Source of the DNA: Pseudomonas akapageensis
Lineage (GTDB): Bacteria; Pseudomonadota; Gammaproteobacteria; Pseudomonadales; Pseudomonadaceae
Assembly: GCF_011355085.1 (NCBI RefSeq)
Contig: NZ_VXCP01000017.1
Coordinates: 128,687 to 170,001 of the forward strand
DNA length: 41,315 bases
Reading direction: 5' to 3'
Shown: in pieces, positions 14,500-24,927 of the stretch
How the letters are laid out: every line of letters starts with the position of its first letter
Numbering within the stretch: the first letter of the stretch is position 1
Notes under the pieces: generated by a model
The model's input: only the letters and a program-made list of their open reading frames with translations
Told to the model about the DNA's origin: nothing
The model's database searches: none
Program-made: the position numbers and the translations under genes

Positions 14500-14901
14500 C
14501 TAGCGTCGATAGTAGCGGTGATCGTCCTCGTAGCGGTGCTGCATGGCCCGCTCATGATGGCGCTCCCAATAACGGCGGCGTTCGGCTTCCCGGCGGGCTT
14601 GCTCTCTGCGCCAGTTTTCTCGACGCCATTCGTCTCGGCGCCAATCGTCTCTACGATCGTGCCAATGGTCGTCGTGCCAGTATCGGTCGTCATGGGCAAG
14701 CAACGGCCCCGGCTGCTTGTCGGCCATGCTGGCCAGGGACGGCCAAGGGTTGTCGGCAGCCTGGACCGGGACCTGAACGGCTGCGACTTCAGCAGTTGCG
14801 AAAACAGGGTTTGAGGTCTTCATTTGTGTTGCTGATGCCGAGCCCACTGCCGCGAACGCGAACAGGCCGAGGAGCACCATCCGTGGGACATAGAATTTCA
14901 T
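14500..14901 (-). CDS. Small secreted Arg/His/Trp-rich hypothetical protein
   Basis: 133 residues from the ATG at 14901. The frame is open up to 15006, but the signal peptide MKFYVPRMVLLGLFAFAAVG (cleavage near ASA-TQ at about residue 24) fixes the start. The first half of the mature protein is ordinary (SNPVFATAEVAAVQVPVQAA). From about residue 70 it turns into a strongly charged low-complexity tail of His, Asp, Trp, Arg and Tyr: HDDRYWHDDHWHDRRDDWRR, then repeats of W-R-R-E and ending in HRYYRR. Similar short exported proteins are common in Pseudomonas and are annotated only as hypothetical. The tail could bind metal, nucleic acid or envelope polymers; nothing proves it. Confidence 0.75.
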   Translation of the reverse strand: MKFYVPRMVLLGLFAFAAVGSASATQMKTSNPVFATAEVAAVQVPVQAADNPWPSLASMADKQPGPLLAHDDRYWHDDHWHDRRDDWRRDEWRRENWRREQARREAERRRYWERHHERAMQHRYEDDHRYYRR

Positions 14902-15018
14902 GAGCGAAGACAACCTCTGATTGACAAGCTTTATGTGCCTATCCACATAGACCGATAAATAGGAAAAAGTTCTAGGATCCCGCTGCATAAATAGCGACAG
15001 CCGCAACGCGTGGCGCTC

Positions 15019-15125
15019 TGTAGCCGCTGCCGAAGGCTGCGCTCGCCTGCGCAGCAGGCGCAGGATCTCAAGAGCGCCGGGGAGCCCCTGCGGGACTCCA
15101 GCGCAGCCTGACGGCAGCGGCTACG
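15019..15125. repeat. 108-bp GTAGCCGCTGCC inverted repeat, full copy
   Basis: Same element as 1491-1598, almost base for base (it reads CCGAAGGCTG instead of CCGCAGGCTG in the left arm). It lies between the small secreted protein gene and the maf terminator, marking the edge between accessory and conserved genes. Confidence 0.8.
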
Positions 15126-15145
15126 CCGGTTTGCACTGCTCATGG

Positions 15146-15173
15146 AAACCGGCTTACTCAGGCCGGTTTTTTT
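15146..15173. terminator. Terminator hairpin downstream of maf
   Basis: AACCGGC (15147-15153) and GGCCGGTT (15161-15168) with a 7-nt loop and T-run on the plus strand. It begins 6 bp past the maf stop on the minus strand. The minus strand has only three T after the stem, so it works best for plus-strand transcripts and partly for maf. Confidence 0.65.
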
Positions 15174-15178
15174 ATGAC

Positions 15179-15757
15179 TCAGGGAATGGATACCCCTTCA
15201 GCCAGCAACATATCCACCAATCGAATCAGCGGCAATCCAACCAGGCTCGTCGCGTCCGGCCCGTGGGTGCTCTGGAACAAACTCACCCCCAACCCCTCCG
15301 CCTTGAAGCTGCCGGCGCAGTCATACGGCTGTTCCGCATGCAGGTAGCGCTCGATGCGCGGCAGGTCCAGTTCGCGCATGTGGACCGTGAAGGGGATGCA
15401 GTCGACCTGGCAGCGACCCGTGCTGCTGTTGAGCAGCGCCAGGCCGGTCAGAAAGGTGACCTGGGTGCCGCTGGCCTCGAGCAGTTGCGCGCAGGCCTTG
15501 TCGAAGGTGTGCGGCTTGCCGAGGATCTGTTCGCCGAGCACCGCCACCTGATCCGAACCAATGATAAGATGCGCGGGATGGCGGTCGGCCAGGGCTTCGG
15601 CCTTTTGCCGGGCCAGGCGCTTGACCAGGTCGATGGCGGCTTCGTCCGGCAGCCTTTGTTCATCGATGTCGGGCGAGCTGCAGGTAAAGGGCAGCCGAAG
15701 TCGCGTCAGCAATTCGCGGCGATAGGGTGAGCTGGAAGCCAATAGCAAGGGCAGCAT
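15179..15757 (-). CDS. Maf-like nucleotide pyrophosphatase (YceF type)
   Basis: 192 residues, full length for the family. The N-terminal LLLASSSPYRRELL at residues 4-17 is the Maf phosphate-binding signature. The DEQRLP motif, IIGSDQVAVL with catalytic Asp69, and GKPHTF follow. YceF-type Maf proteins hydrolyse 7-methyl-GTP, whereas YhdE-type act on dTTP/UTP. The DQVA motif and the position next to yceD-rpmF support YceF, as in many gamma-proteobacteria. GGAG lies 7 nt before the ATG. It is cytoplasmic and divergent from yceD, sharing a 97-bp promoter region. Confidence 0.95.
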   Translation of the reverse strand: MLPLLLASSSPYRRELLTRLRLPFTCSSPDIDEQRLPDEAAIDLVKRLARQKAEALADRHPAHLIIGSDQVAVLGEQILGKPHTFDKACAQLLEASGTQVTFLTGLALLNSSTGRCQVDCIPFTVHMRELDLPRIERYLHAEQPYDCAGSFKAEGLGVSLFQSTHGPDATSLVGLPLIRLVDMLLAEGVSIP

Positions 15758-15816
15758 GGGTAACTCCTGAACAAGTCCCTGGATTCTAGCTGATGGCGTG
15801 CAAGACTGAATTTCCT

Positions 15817-15845
15817 TTGACAGGTGAGGGGGGCATCCCTAGAAT
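15817..15845 (+). promoter_or_regulatory. Sigma-70 promoter for the yceD-rpmF-plsX-fab operon
   Basis: TTGACA (15817-15822), exactly 17 bp, then TAGAAT (15840-15845). The expected start near 15852 is only about 3 nt before the yceD ATG at 15855, and there is no Shine-Dalgarno sequence. Transcripts from here would be almost leaderless. Confidence 0.75.
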
Positions 15846-15854
15846 GCTGCGCCT

Positions 15855-16382
15855 ATGTTGAATGACCCGATTCCACCTCACGTTGACCCGCGCAAATTGG
15901 CCGATCGTGGCGTTACCCTCCAGGGGGAAGTGCTGCTAGCCGATTTGGAGAGACTCTGCGACCCGCTTTCCGACGACGTCGGTACGGTGCAGGCGAAATT
16001 CGTTTTTGAGCGCGACGAGCGTAACGCCGTGGTTATCCACAGCGCCATCGACGTCGAAGTCAAAATGGTTTGCCAGCGTTGTCTTGAGCTGGTCACCCTG
16101 CCGATCCACAGCGAATGCAGTTACGCTGTGGTGAAAGAGGGTGCGAATACCCAGTCGTTACCGAAAGGTTATGACGTGCTGGAACTGGGCGAAGATCCTT
16201 TGGATCTGCAGTCACTGATCGAGGAGGAGCTTCTGCTCGCCTTGCCCATTGTGCCTGCTCATCATCCGGAAGAATGCCAGCAGCCGGCGGGTCTCGATGA
16301 GCCCGAACCGAGCGAGGACGAGGTAACGCGGTCCAACCCGTTCAGTGTATTGGCGCAGTTAAAGCGTGACCCAAACGTTTAG
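15855..16382 (+). CDS. yceD: YceD, 23S rRNA accumulation protein (DUF177)
   Basis: 175 residues starting MLNDPIPPHVDPRKLADRGV. Family features are VQAKFVFERDERNAVVIHSA in the first half, the Cys pair CQRCLELV at about residues 74-81 and the acidic segment LGEDPLDLQSLIEEELLLALP. The C-terminus NPFSVLAQLKRDPNV is typical. In bacteria and chloroplasts DUF177 proteins are needed for normal 23S rRNA accumulation, and yceD nearly always precedes rpmF, as here (13-bp gap). A strong promoter sits directly upstream with hardly any leader. Confidence 0.93.
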   Translation: MLNDPIPPHVDPRKLADRGVTLQGEVLLADLERLCDPLSDDVGTVQAKFVFERDERNAVVIHSAIDVEVKMVCQRCLELVTLPIHSECSYAVVKEGANTQSLPKGYDVLELGEDPLDLQSLIEEELLLALPIVPAHHPEECQQPAGLDEPEPSEDEVTRSNPFSVLAQLKRDPNV

Positions 16383-16395
16383 GAGTTAATCAATT

Positions 16396-16578
16396 ATGGC
16401 TGTTCAGCAGAACAAAAAATCCCGCTCTGCCCGTGACATGCGTCGCTCCCACGATGCTCTCTCGGCTAGCACTCTGTCCGTGGAAAAGACCACCGGTGAA
16501 GTTCACCTGCGTCACCACGTATCGCCAGAAGGCGTATACCGTGGTCGTAAAGTGATCGACAAGGGCGCTGACGAGTAA
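16396..16578 (+). CDS. rpmF: 50S ribosomal protein L32
   Basis: 60 residues: [20 protein letters not shown] at the N-terminus, then [20 protein letters not shown] and the acidic end. It is very basic, as expected for an rRNA-binding protein. It lacks the zinc Cys pairs seen in some L32 versions, which is normal for this proteobacterial type. Ribosome site TAGGAGT lies upstream of the ATG. plsX begins 3 bp after its stop, so the two are translationally linked. Confidence 0.97.
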   Translation: MAVQQNKKSRSARDMRRSHDALSASTLSVEKTTGEVHLRHHVSPEGVYRGRKVIDKGADE

Positions 16579-16581
16579 TCC

Positions 16582-17592
16582 TTGTCCGCTCAAGTCATCG
16601 CGATTGACGCAATGGGCGGGGACTTCGGTCCCCGCAGCATTGTTCAGGCCAGCCTTGCTTGCCTTTCTGCTACGCCCTCGCTGCACCTGACCCTCGTCGG
16701 TCAACCCTCCCTTCTTGAAGAATTGATTGCCAGCCAGCCGGCTGTGGATCGCGCACGCCTGAAAATCGTGCCAGCCACGGAAGTCATCGGCATGGACGAC
16801 AAGCCTTCCCAGGCCCTGCGCGGCAAGCCGGACTCCTCGATGCGGGTCGCGCTCGAGTTGCTGCGTGACGGCAAGGTGCAGGCCTGTGTCAGTGCCGGCA
16901 ATACCGGTGCGTTGATGGCCTTGTCGCGTTATGTGCTCAAGACCCTGCCGGGCATCGACCGTCCGGCGATGGTTGCGGCTATCCCGACGCAGCGCGGTTA
17001 TTGCCAGTTGCTCGACCTGGGGGCCAATGTCGATTGCAGTGCCGAAAACCTGTTCCAGTTCGCCGTCATGGGGTCGGTGGCGGCCGAAACGCTGGGCATT
17101 GTTCGCCCGCGCGTGGCATTGCTCAATATCGGCACCGAAGACATCAAGGGCAATCAGCAGGTCAAGTTGGCGGCGAATCTGCTGCAGAGCGCCCGTGGCA
17201 TGAACTACATCGGTTTCGTCGAGGGCGACGGGCTCTACCGTGGCGAGGCTGATGTGGTGGTGTGCGATGGGTTCGTCGGCAATATCCTGCTCAAGTCCAG
17301 CGAGGGGCTGGCGACCATGATTTCGGCGCGCATCGAGGCGTTGTTCAAGGGTGGTGTGGCGGCGCGAATGGTCGGAGCCATGGCCTTGCCGTTGCTCAAG
17401 CGACTGAAGGCTGACCTGGCTCCGGCACGACATAATGGCGCCAGCTTTCTCGGCTTGCAGGGCATTGTCGTGAAAAGCCATGGCTCGGCGGGGGTGCAGG
17501 GTTTTCAAAGCGCCATCCAGCGGGCCGTGATAGAGATTCAGGAAAACCTGCCCGAACGCCTGCATGGCCGTCTGGAGGACCTGTTGCTTTAG
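16582..17592 (+). CDS. plsX: Phosphate acyltransferase PlsX
   Basis: 336 residues with a TTG start three bases after the rpmF stop; [20 protein letters not shown] is the family N-terminus. Further landmarks are [23 protein letters not shown] at about residues 101-123, [32 protein letters not shown] and [15 protein letters not shown] near the end. The enzyme makes acyl-phosphate from acyl-ACP for PlsY, the first step of membrane phospholipid synthesis, and acts at the inner membrane surface. No ribosome site is visible before the TTG, suggesting coupling to rpmF translation. Confidence 0.96.
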   Translation: MSAQVIAIDAMGGDFGPRSIVQASLACLSATPSLHLTLVGQPSLLEELIASQPAVDRARLKIVPATEVIGMDDKPSQALRGKPDSSMRVALELLRDGKVQACVSAGNTGALMALSRYVLKTLPGIDRPAMVAAIPTQRGYCQLLDLGANVDCSAENLFQFAVMGSVAAETLGIVRPRVALLNIGTEDIKGNQQVKLAANLLQSARGMNYIGFVEGDGLYRGEADVVVCDGFVGNILLKSSEGLATMISARIEALFKGGVAARMVGAMALPLLKRLKADLAPARHNGASFLGLQGIVVKSHGSAGVQGFQSAIQRAVIEIQENLPERLHGRLEDLLL

Positions 17593-17718
17593 GCATATCC
17601 TGCCTGGGGCGCGTAAATGTGACCGTCCGGTACAAATAGCCATCCAACGTTCAATTACTTGCGTTCAGCCTGGCTGTTCGCCATCTCTCCGTCGACAAGA
17701 TCATTAGGGGCTTGTTAC

Positions 17719-18657
17719 ATGTCTGCATCCCTCGCATTCGTCTTTCCGGGACAAGGTTCGCAGTCCCTCGGCATGCTCGCCGAGCTGGGTGCTCAGCATC
17801 CGCTGATCATCGAAACCTTCAAAGAGGCCTCCGACGCTTTGGGTTATGACCTGTGGGCATTGACTCAGCAGGGCCCGGAAGAGCAGCTCAATCAAACCGA
17901 TAAAACCCAGCCTGCCATCCTCACCGCCTCCATTGCGCTCTGGCGTCTGTGGCTGGCCGAGGGTGGCGCGAAGCCGGCTTATGTTGCCGGTCATAGTCTG
18001 GGCGAATACAGCGCACTGGTCGCTGCGGGCAGCCTGAGCCTGGCCGACGCCGTCAAGCTGGTCGAGCGTCGTGGCCAGTTGATGCAGGAAGCGGTACCGG
18101 CCGGGCAGGGTGGCATGGCTGCCATTCTCGGCCTGGATGACGCTGATGTCGTGGCTGCCTGCGCAGAAGCGGCGCAAGGTGAAGTGGTCAGCGCGGTCAA
18201 TTTCAACTCGCCGGGCCAGGTCGTGATCGCCGGTGCCAAGGCCGCCGTCGAGCGCGCCATCGAAGGCTGCAAGGCCCGTGGTGCCAAGCGCGCGATGCCG
18301 CTGCCGGTCAGCGTGCCGTCCCACTGCGAGCTGATGCGTCCGGCGGCCGAGCGTTTTGCCGAGTCCATCGCCGCGATCAACTGGCAGGCGCCGCAGATCC
18401 CTGTGGTTCAGAACGTCAGTGCCGATGTGCCGGCCGATCTGGAAACCCTCAAGCGCGACCTGCTGGAGCAGTTGTACAAGCCAGTGCGTTGGGTCGAGTC
18501 GGTCCAGACGCTGGCGGCCAAGGGTGCCACCGAGCTGGTGGAATGCGGTCCTGGCAAGGTTCTGGCTGGCCTGAACAAACGCTGCGCCGAAGGCGTGTCG
18601 ACATCCAACCTCAATACCCCCGATGCCTTCGCTGCCGCCCGCGCAGCGTTGGCCTGA
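17719..18657 (+). CDS. fabD: Malonyl-CoA:ACP transacylase FabD
   Basis: 312 residues from the ATG at 17719 with AGGGG 9 nt upstream. The longer open frame from 17659 adds 20 residues that do not fit the family. FVFPGQGSQSLGM lies at residues 7-19, the nucleophile Ser93 in GHSLGEYSALVAAG, the catalytic His in SVPSHCELMRPA at about residue 202, and VECGPGKVLAGLNKR near the end. It loads malonate onto AcpP to supply fatty-acid elongation. The 126-bp gap from plsX may hold an extra promoter, but I saw no clear one. fabG follows 15 bp later. Confidence 0.97.
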   Translation: MSASLAFVFPGQGSQSLGMLAELGAQHPLIIETFKEASDALGYDLWALTQQGPEEQLNQTDKTQPAILTASIALWRLWLAEGGAKPAYVAGHSLGEYSALVAAGSLSLADAVKLVERRGQLMQEAVPAGQGGMAAILGLDDADVVAACAEAAQGEVVSAVNFNSPGQVVIAGAKAAVERAIEGCKARGAKRAMPLPVSVPSHCELMRPAAERFAESIAAINWQAPQIPVVQNVSADVPADLETLKRDLLEQLYKPVRWVESVQTLAAKGATELVECGPGKVLAGLNKRCAEGVSTSNLNTPDAFAAARAALA

Positions 18658-18672
18658 TCTAGGAGAACTTGC

Positions 18673-19413
18673 ATGAGCCTGCAAGGTAAAGTTGCACTGG
18701 TTACCGGCGCGAGCCGCGGCATTGGTCAAGCCATTGCGCTGGAATTGGGGCGCATGGGCGCCATTGTCATTGGTACCGCCACGTCGGCCTCGGGTGCGGA
18801 GCGTATCGCTGCGACCCTCAAGGAGCACGGCATCGAAGGCACCGGCCTGGAGCTGAACGTATGCAGCGATGAGTCGGTCACCGCGACCCTGGCCAAGATC
18901 CAGGAGCAGTTCGGTGCGCCGACAATTCTGGTCAATAATGCCGGCATCACCCGCGATAACCTGATGCTGCGCATGAAAGACGACGAATGGCATGACGTGA
19001 TCGACACCAACCTCAACAGCCTGTATCGCCTGAGCAAAGGCGTGCTGCGTGGCATGACCAAGGCGCGTTGGGGTCGTATCATCAGTATCGGCTCGGTGGT
19101 GGGTGCCATGGGCAACGTCGGCCAAGTAAACTATGCTGCGGCCAAGGCAGGACTGGAAGGTTTCAGTCGCGCCCTGGCGCGTGAAGTCGGGTCTCGTGCA
19201 ATCACGGTCAACTCGGTAGCACCTGGTTTCATCGATACCGACATGACCCGTGAGCTGCCCGAAGCCCAGCGTGAAGCGTTGCAAACCCAGATTCCGCTGG
19301 GCCGTCTGGGCCAGGCCGAAGAGATCGCGAAAGTGGTCGCTTTCCTGGCATCGGAAGGTGCGGCATACGTGACCGGCGCTACAATCCCGGTCAACGGTGG
19401 GATGTACATGTAG
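18673..19413 (+). CDS. fabG: 3-oxoacyl-ACP reductase FabG
   Basis: 246 residues, a short-chain dehydrogenase. The NADPH-binding motif VTGASRGIGQAIA is at residues 10-22, NNAG at about 90, and the catalytic Ser-Tyr-Lys set lies in ISIGSVVGAMGNVGQVNYAAAKAG (about residues 137-160). The C-terminus GATIPVNGGMYM is characteristic of FabG. It catalyses the NADPH-dependent reduction of 3-oxoacyl-ACP in the type II fatty-acid synthase. AGGAG lies 7 nt before the ATG. Confidence 0.97.
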   Translation: MSLQGKVALVTGASRGIGQAIALELGRMGAIVIGTATSASGAERIAATLKEHGIEGTGLELNVCSDESVTATLAKIQEQFGAPTILVNNAGITRDNLMLRMKDDEWHDVIDTNLNSLYRLSKGVLRGMTKARWGRIISIGSVVGAMGNVGQVNYAAAKAGLEGFSRALAREVGSRAITVNSVAPGFIDTDMTRELPEAQREALQTQIPLGRLGQAEEIAKVVAFLASEGAAYVTGATIPVNGGMYM

Positions 19414-19608
19414 TCAAATGTGACGGATTGCTTCAAAAAAATGTCATACGAGCTGTCTAAAATCCGTTATAAAGCTGCAACCAAATTCTAGTCAGCGGGC
19501 GGGTGTGAAGAACGAGTAACGCTTTCAGCTTGAAAAGCCGAGCTCTTTCTATAAACTTACACACCGGCCAGCTGCCTGACATATGTCCATTAGGAGTGAA
19601 AACAAGGT

Positions 19609-19845
19609 ATGAGCACCATCGAAGAACGCGTCAAGAAAATCGTCGCCGAGCAACTGGGCGTTAAAGAAGAAGAAGTGACCAACACCGCTTCCTTCGTTGA
19701 AGATCTGGGTGCCGATTCCCTTGACACCGTTGAGCTGGTGATGGCTCTGGAAGAGGAATTCGAGACCGAAATCCCTGACGAAGAAGCTGAGAAGATCACT
19801 ACTGTTCAAGCTGCTATCGATTACGTCACTAGCCACCAGGCTTAA
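19609..19845 (+). CDS. acpP: Acyl carrier protein
   Basis: 78 residues, strongly acidic, with the phosphopantetheine site DSLDTVEL (Ser37) and the family end IDYVTSHQA. It carries acyl chains for fatty-acid, lipid A, lipoate and quorum-signal synthesis. The 195-bp gap from fabG is AT-rich and contains TATAAA at 19468-19473, a possible -10, without a good -35. A separate promoter is likely, since AcpP is made in great excess. A strong terminator follows (19875-19912). Ribosome site TAGGAG lies upstream. Confidence 0.98.
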   Translation: MSTIEERVKKIVAEQLGVKEEEVTNTASFVEDLGADSLDTVELVMALEEEFETEIPDEEAEKITTVQAAIDYVTSHQA

Positions 19846-19874
19846 GACTTTGTAATCGTCGCTTCTTGTCATGG

Positions 19875-19912
19875 AAAAAACCGCACTGCCTTCGCTGGCG
19901 TGCGGTTTTTTC
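19875..19912 (+). terminator. Rho-independent terminator after acpP
   Basis: AAAAAACCGCAC and GTGCGGTTTTTTC flank a 13-nt loop region, giving a GC-rich stem with T-run on the plus strand and an A-run before it. It probably reduces read-through into fabF and helps raise AcpP over FabF. Confidence 0.9.
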
Positions 19913-19957
19913 TTTAGATGAGAAGTGAAGTGTCGTCCATCGAATAAGGAGAGTGCT

Positions 19958-21202
19958 GTGTCGCGTAGACGCGTCGTGGTCACCGGTATGGGTATGCTGT
20001 CGCCACTGGGTACAGACGTGCCGAGCAGTTGGCAGGGCATTCTGGCTGGCCGCAGTGGCATTGGTCTGATTGAACATACGGACCTTTCTGCCTATACCAC
20101 CCGTTTTGGCGGCTCGGTCAAGGGCTTCAAGGTCGAGGAATACCTGTCGGTCAAAGAAGCTCGCAAGCTCGACCTGTTCATCCAGTACGGCCTGGCGGCC
20201 GGTTTTCAGGCCGTGCGTAACGCTGGCCTCGAAGTGACCGATGCCAACCGTGAGCGTATCGGTGTGGCCATGGGTTCGGGTATTGGCGGTCTGACCAATA
20301 TCGAAGAAACCAGCCGTACCTTGCACGAGCAGGGCCCTCGGCGTATCTCGCCGTTTTTCGTGCCTGGCTCGATCATCAATATGATTTCCGGCTTCCTGTC
20401 CATCCACCTGGGGGTTCAGGGGCCTAACTACGCCATTGCCACGGCCTGTACCACCGGTACTCATTGCATTGGCATGGCGGCGCGCAATATTGCCTATGGC
20501 GAAGCTGACGTCATGATCGCCGGTGGCGCCGAAATGGCTGCCTGTGGCCTGGGCATGGGCGGATTCGGCGCGGCGCGCGCCTTGTCGACTCGCAATGACG
20601 AGCCGACCCGGGCCAGCCGTCCATGGGACAAGGGGCGTGATGGCTTCGTCCTGTCCGACGGTGCAGGCGCCCTGGTGCTCGAAGAACTGGAGCACGCCAA
20701 GGCGCGCGGCGCGACCATTTATGCCGAGCTCGTGGGCTTTGGCATGAGCGGCGATGCCTATCACATGACCTCGCCACCTGAAGATGGTGCCGGTGCTGCA
20801 CGTTGCATGACCAATGCCTTGCGCGATGCGCGCGTGAACCCGGCAGACGTCCAGTACATCAACGCCCACGGTACCTCGACCTCGGCGGGCGACCTGGCGG
20901 AAGTGTCGGCGATCAAGTCGGTGTTCGGCGAACATGCCTACAAGCTGGCGGTCAGTTCGACCAAGTCGATGACCGGTCACCTGTTGGGCGCGGCCGGTGC
21001 CGTGGAGGCGATCTTCAGCATCCTGGCGATCAATGGCCAGGTCGCGCCGCCGACCATCAACCTGGACGAGCCGGACGAAGGTTGTGACCTGGACTTCGTG
21101 CCGCACGAGGCTCGCAGCATGCCGATCGATGTGGTGCTGTCGAACTCCTTCGGCTTTGGTGGTACCAACGGCTCGCTGGTCTTCCGCCGGTTCGCCGATT
21201 GA
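19958..21202 (+). CDS. fabF: 3-oxoacyl-ACP synthase II FabF
   Basis: 414 residues from GTG at 19958 with AAGGAGAG upstream; the open frame begins at 19925 but the family starts at [12 protein letters not shown]. The active-site triad is visible: Cys164 in [10 protein letters not shown], His in [11 protein letters not shown] (about 304) and His in [10 protein letters not shown] (about 341). The C-terminal [16 protein letters not shown] is complete. It condenses malonyl-ACP with acyl-ACP and makes the cis-vaccenate precursor step. The stop codon overlaps the start of pabC by one base (TGATG). Confidence 0.97.
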   Translation: MSRRRVVVTGMGMLSPLGTDVPSSWQGILAGRSGIGLIEHTDLSAYTTRFGGSVKGFKVEEYLSVKEARKLDLFIQYGLAAGFQAVRNAGLEVTDANRERIGVAMGSGIGGLTNIEETSRTLHEQGPRRISPFFVPGSIINMISGFLSIHLGVQGPNYAIATACTTGTHCIGMAARNIAYGEADVMIAGGAEMAACGLGMGGFGAARALSTRNDEPTRASRPWDKGRDGFVLSDGAGALVLEELEHAKARGATIYAELVGFGMSGDAYHMTSPPEDGAGAARCMTNALRDARVNPADVQYINAHGTSTSAGDLAEVSAIKSVFGEHAYKLAVSSTKSMTGHLLGAAGAVEAIFSILAINGQVAPPTINLDEPDEGCDLDFVPHEARSMPIDVVLSNSFGFGGTNGSLVFRRFAD

Positions 21203-22017
21203 TGCACAGCTGGGTCGATGGCCAGCCAGCGGACGCCATAGCGCTCAATAGCCGTGCGCTCGCCTACGGCGATGGTCTGTTCGAGACGATCGCCGTCAAG
21301 GCTGGTCAGCCCCTCTTGCTGGAGCTGCATTTGCGTCGGCTGGCAGAAGGCTGCACGCGTTTGTCGATCTCTGTGGACCTGGGGCTGGTCCGCAGTGAGC
21401 TCTGCACCTACGCCGCCCTCATGGGCGATGGTGTTCTCAAGTTGATTCTCGCGCGCGGCGACAGTCCGCGTGGCTATGCGGCCGACCCGCGGTCCGCTGC
21501 CCGTCGAATCCTCCAGGCCAGCCCTGCAGCGAATTATCCACAGGCCAATGCGCTGGAAGGCATCAAACTCTTCCCCTGCAGCACGCGTCTTGCCGAACAG
21601 CCTCTGCTGGCGGGGCTCAAGCACCTGAACCGGCTCGAACAGGTCATGGCCCGTTCCGAGTGGCAGGGCAGTGAGTATGCCGAAGGCTTGATGCTCGACA
21701 CGTCGGGGCGACTGATCGAAGGCGTCTACAGCAACCTGTTTCTGGTCAAGGACGGAGTGTTGATCACGGCCGACCTGAGCCGTTGCGGCGTGGCCGGCGT
21801 GATGCGTGCGGCATTGCTGGAGGCTGCGGCTCGCGAAGGCATTGCGGTGCGAATTGGTGACCTGGTATTGCAGGATCTCGAGCAGGCCGATGAAATCTTC
21901 GTCTGCAACAGTGTCTATGGCATCTGGCCGGTGCGGGCATTTGCATCTCTTAACTGGTCGGCGGGTCCGCTCACCCGTAAACTGCAACGCATTGCCCGTG
22001 TGCTATTGGATGCTTGA
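21202..22017 (+). CDS. pabC: Aminodeoxychorismate lyase PabC
   Basis: 271 residues, a fold-type IV PLP enzyme. Features are RALAYGDGLFETIAV at about residues 16-30, KHLNRLEQVMARSEW containing the Schiff-base Lys (about residue 140), and EGVYSNLFLVKDGVL with the conserved Glu. It converts 4-amino-4-deoxychorismate to para-aminobenzoate and pyruvate for folate. The ATG shares its A with the fabF stop, so translation is coupled. mltG begins 3 bp after its stop. Confidence 0.95.
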   Translation: MHSWVDGQPADAIALNSRALAYGDGLFETIAVKAGQPLLLELHLRRLAEGCTRLSISVDLGLVRSELCTYAALMGDGVLKLILARGDSPRGYAADPRSAARRILQASPAANYPQANALEGIKLFPCSTRLAEQPLLAGLKHLNRLEQVMARSEWQGSEYAEGLMLDTSGRLIEGVYSNLFLVKDGVLITADLSRCGVAGVMRAALLEAAAREGIAVRIGDLVLQDLEQADEIFVCNSVYGIWPVRAFASLNWSAGPLTRKLQRIARVLLDA

Positions 22018-22020
22018 TTT

Positions 22021-23259
22021 GTGAGACGTTATTTCTTGGTGCTGCTGGAAACCTGCCTGATTCTGGCGGGCCTGGCATTGGGCTTGTCAGCCTGGAAAAT
22101 GCACTCGGCACTGGAACAACCCTTGAAGGTGTCCCAAGAGCAACTGCTTGAAGTGCCTCGTGGTACCACGCCCACGCGCGTGTTCTACCGCATGGAGGCC
22201 AACGGCGTGCTCGACGACGCCTTCTGGCTGCGCCTGTACTGGCGCTTCAACCTTGCCGGTACGCCCTTGCATGTGGGTGAATACCGCATGGCGCCAGGGA
22301 TGAGCGTGCGCGACCTGATCGGGGTCTGGCAGCGCGGCGAGATGGTGCAGTACAACCTGACCCTGGTCGAAGGTTGGACGTTCCGTCAGGTGCGTGCCGC
22401 ACTCGCCAGGCACGAAAAGATCGACCACACGCTCGACGGCCTGAGCGACAGTGAGGTGATGGACAAGCTCGGTCACCACGGTGTTTTCCCCGAAGGCCGG
22501 TTTTTCCCTGACACCTATCGTTTCGTCCGCGGCGTGAGCGATGTCGATTTGCTCCAGCAGGCCTACTCGCGTCTTGAGGAGATCCTGCTCACGGAGTGGA
22601 ATGGCCGTGCTTCCGATGCACCTTACACCGACCCTTATCAGGCGCTGATCATGGCGTCGCTGGTCGAGAAGGAGACCGGTGTCCCGCGGGAGCGTCGCCA
22701 GATTGCCGGCGTGTTCGTGCGCCGCATGCAAACCGGGATGCTGCTGCAAACCGACCCGACCGTGATCTACGGGATGGGCGAGCGCTACAACGGCAAGTTG
22801 ACCCGCGCCGACCTGCGTGAGTCCACGCCTTACAACACTTATGTGATACCCGGCCTGCCGCCGACACCGATCGCCATGGTCGGTCGCGAAGCGATCCATG
22901 CCGCCTTGAATCCGGCCCATGGCAGTGCCCTGTATTTCGTCGCGCGCGGCGACGGCAGCCATGTCTTTTCCGATGACCTGGATGCTCACAATGCCGCAGT
23001 ACGCGAGTATCAGCTCAAGCGTCGCGCCGACTACCGCTCAAGTCCGGGGCCGATGACGGAGTCCGATTCGGCAGCGGAGGAGGATCAGCAGCAGTCGATC
23101 CCTGAAACCGGATCGGCGCCGGAAAGTGAATCGACACCGGATTCGCAACCCGAGCCTGCCCCTGTACCCGAATCGGCACCGACACCCGAACCGACACCAG
23201 CGCCGCCTCCGGAATCGACTCCGGATATGACTCAAGGCGCTCAAGCGAATCCGCAATGA
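22021..23259 (+). CDS. mltG: Endolytic murein transglycosylase MltG with long Pro/Glu-rich tail
   Basis: 412 residues from GTG at 22021. An N-terminal membrane anchor (about 7-25) is followed by a periplasmic LysM-like region with LEVPRGTTPTRVFYRMEANG and the YceG catalytic domain. FFPDTYRF, MASLVEKETGVPRERRQIAGVF with catalytic Glu216/218, LLQTDPTVIYGMG and STPYNTYVIPGLPPTPI are all present. MltG cuts nascent glycan strands and sets their length. After the usual end near residue 345 there is a tail of about 70 residues made of Pro, Glu, Ser and Thr, with repeats such as PESAPTPEPTP. This tail is unusual for the family, and is probably a flexible periplasmic extension. Confidence 0.95.
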   Translation: MRRYFLVLLETCLILAGLALGLSAWKMHSALEQPLKVSQEQLLEVPRGTTPTRVFYRMEANGVLDDAFWLRLYWRFNLAGTPLHVGEYRMAPGMSVRDLIGVWQRGEMVQYNLTLVEGWTFRQVRAALARHEKIDHTLDGLSDSEVMDKLGHHGVFPEGRFFPDTYRFVRGVSDVDLLQQAYSRLEEILLTEWNGRASDAPYTDPYQALIMASLVEKETGVPRERRQIAGVFVRRMQTGMLLQTDPTVIYGMGERYNGKLTRADLRESTPYNTYVIPGLPPTPIAMVGREAIHAALNPAHGSALYFVARGDGSHVFSDDLDAHNAAVREYQLKRRADYRSSPGPMTESDSAAEEDQQQSIPETGSAPESESTPDSQPEPAPVPESAPTPEPTPAPPPESTPDMTQGAQANPQ

Positions 23260-23269
23260 TCAAGATTAA

Positions 23270-24890
<1,621 letters not shown>

Positions 24891-24927
24891 TCGTTTCTCT
24901 TATCTGATGCAGTTGTCAAAAAAGCCC

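Noticed and set aside
17704..19284. 526-codon minus-strand frame over fabD and fabG
   Set aside because: Antisense shadow of two highly conserved genes, rich in His, Gln, Arg and Gly as such shadows are.
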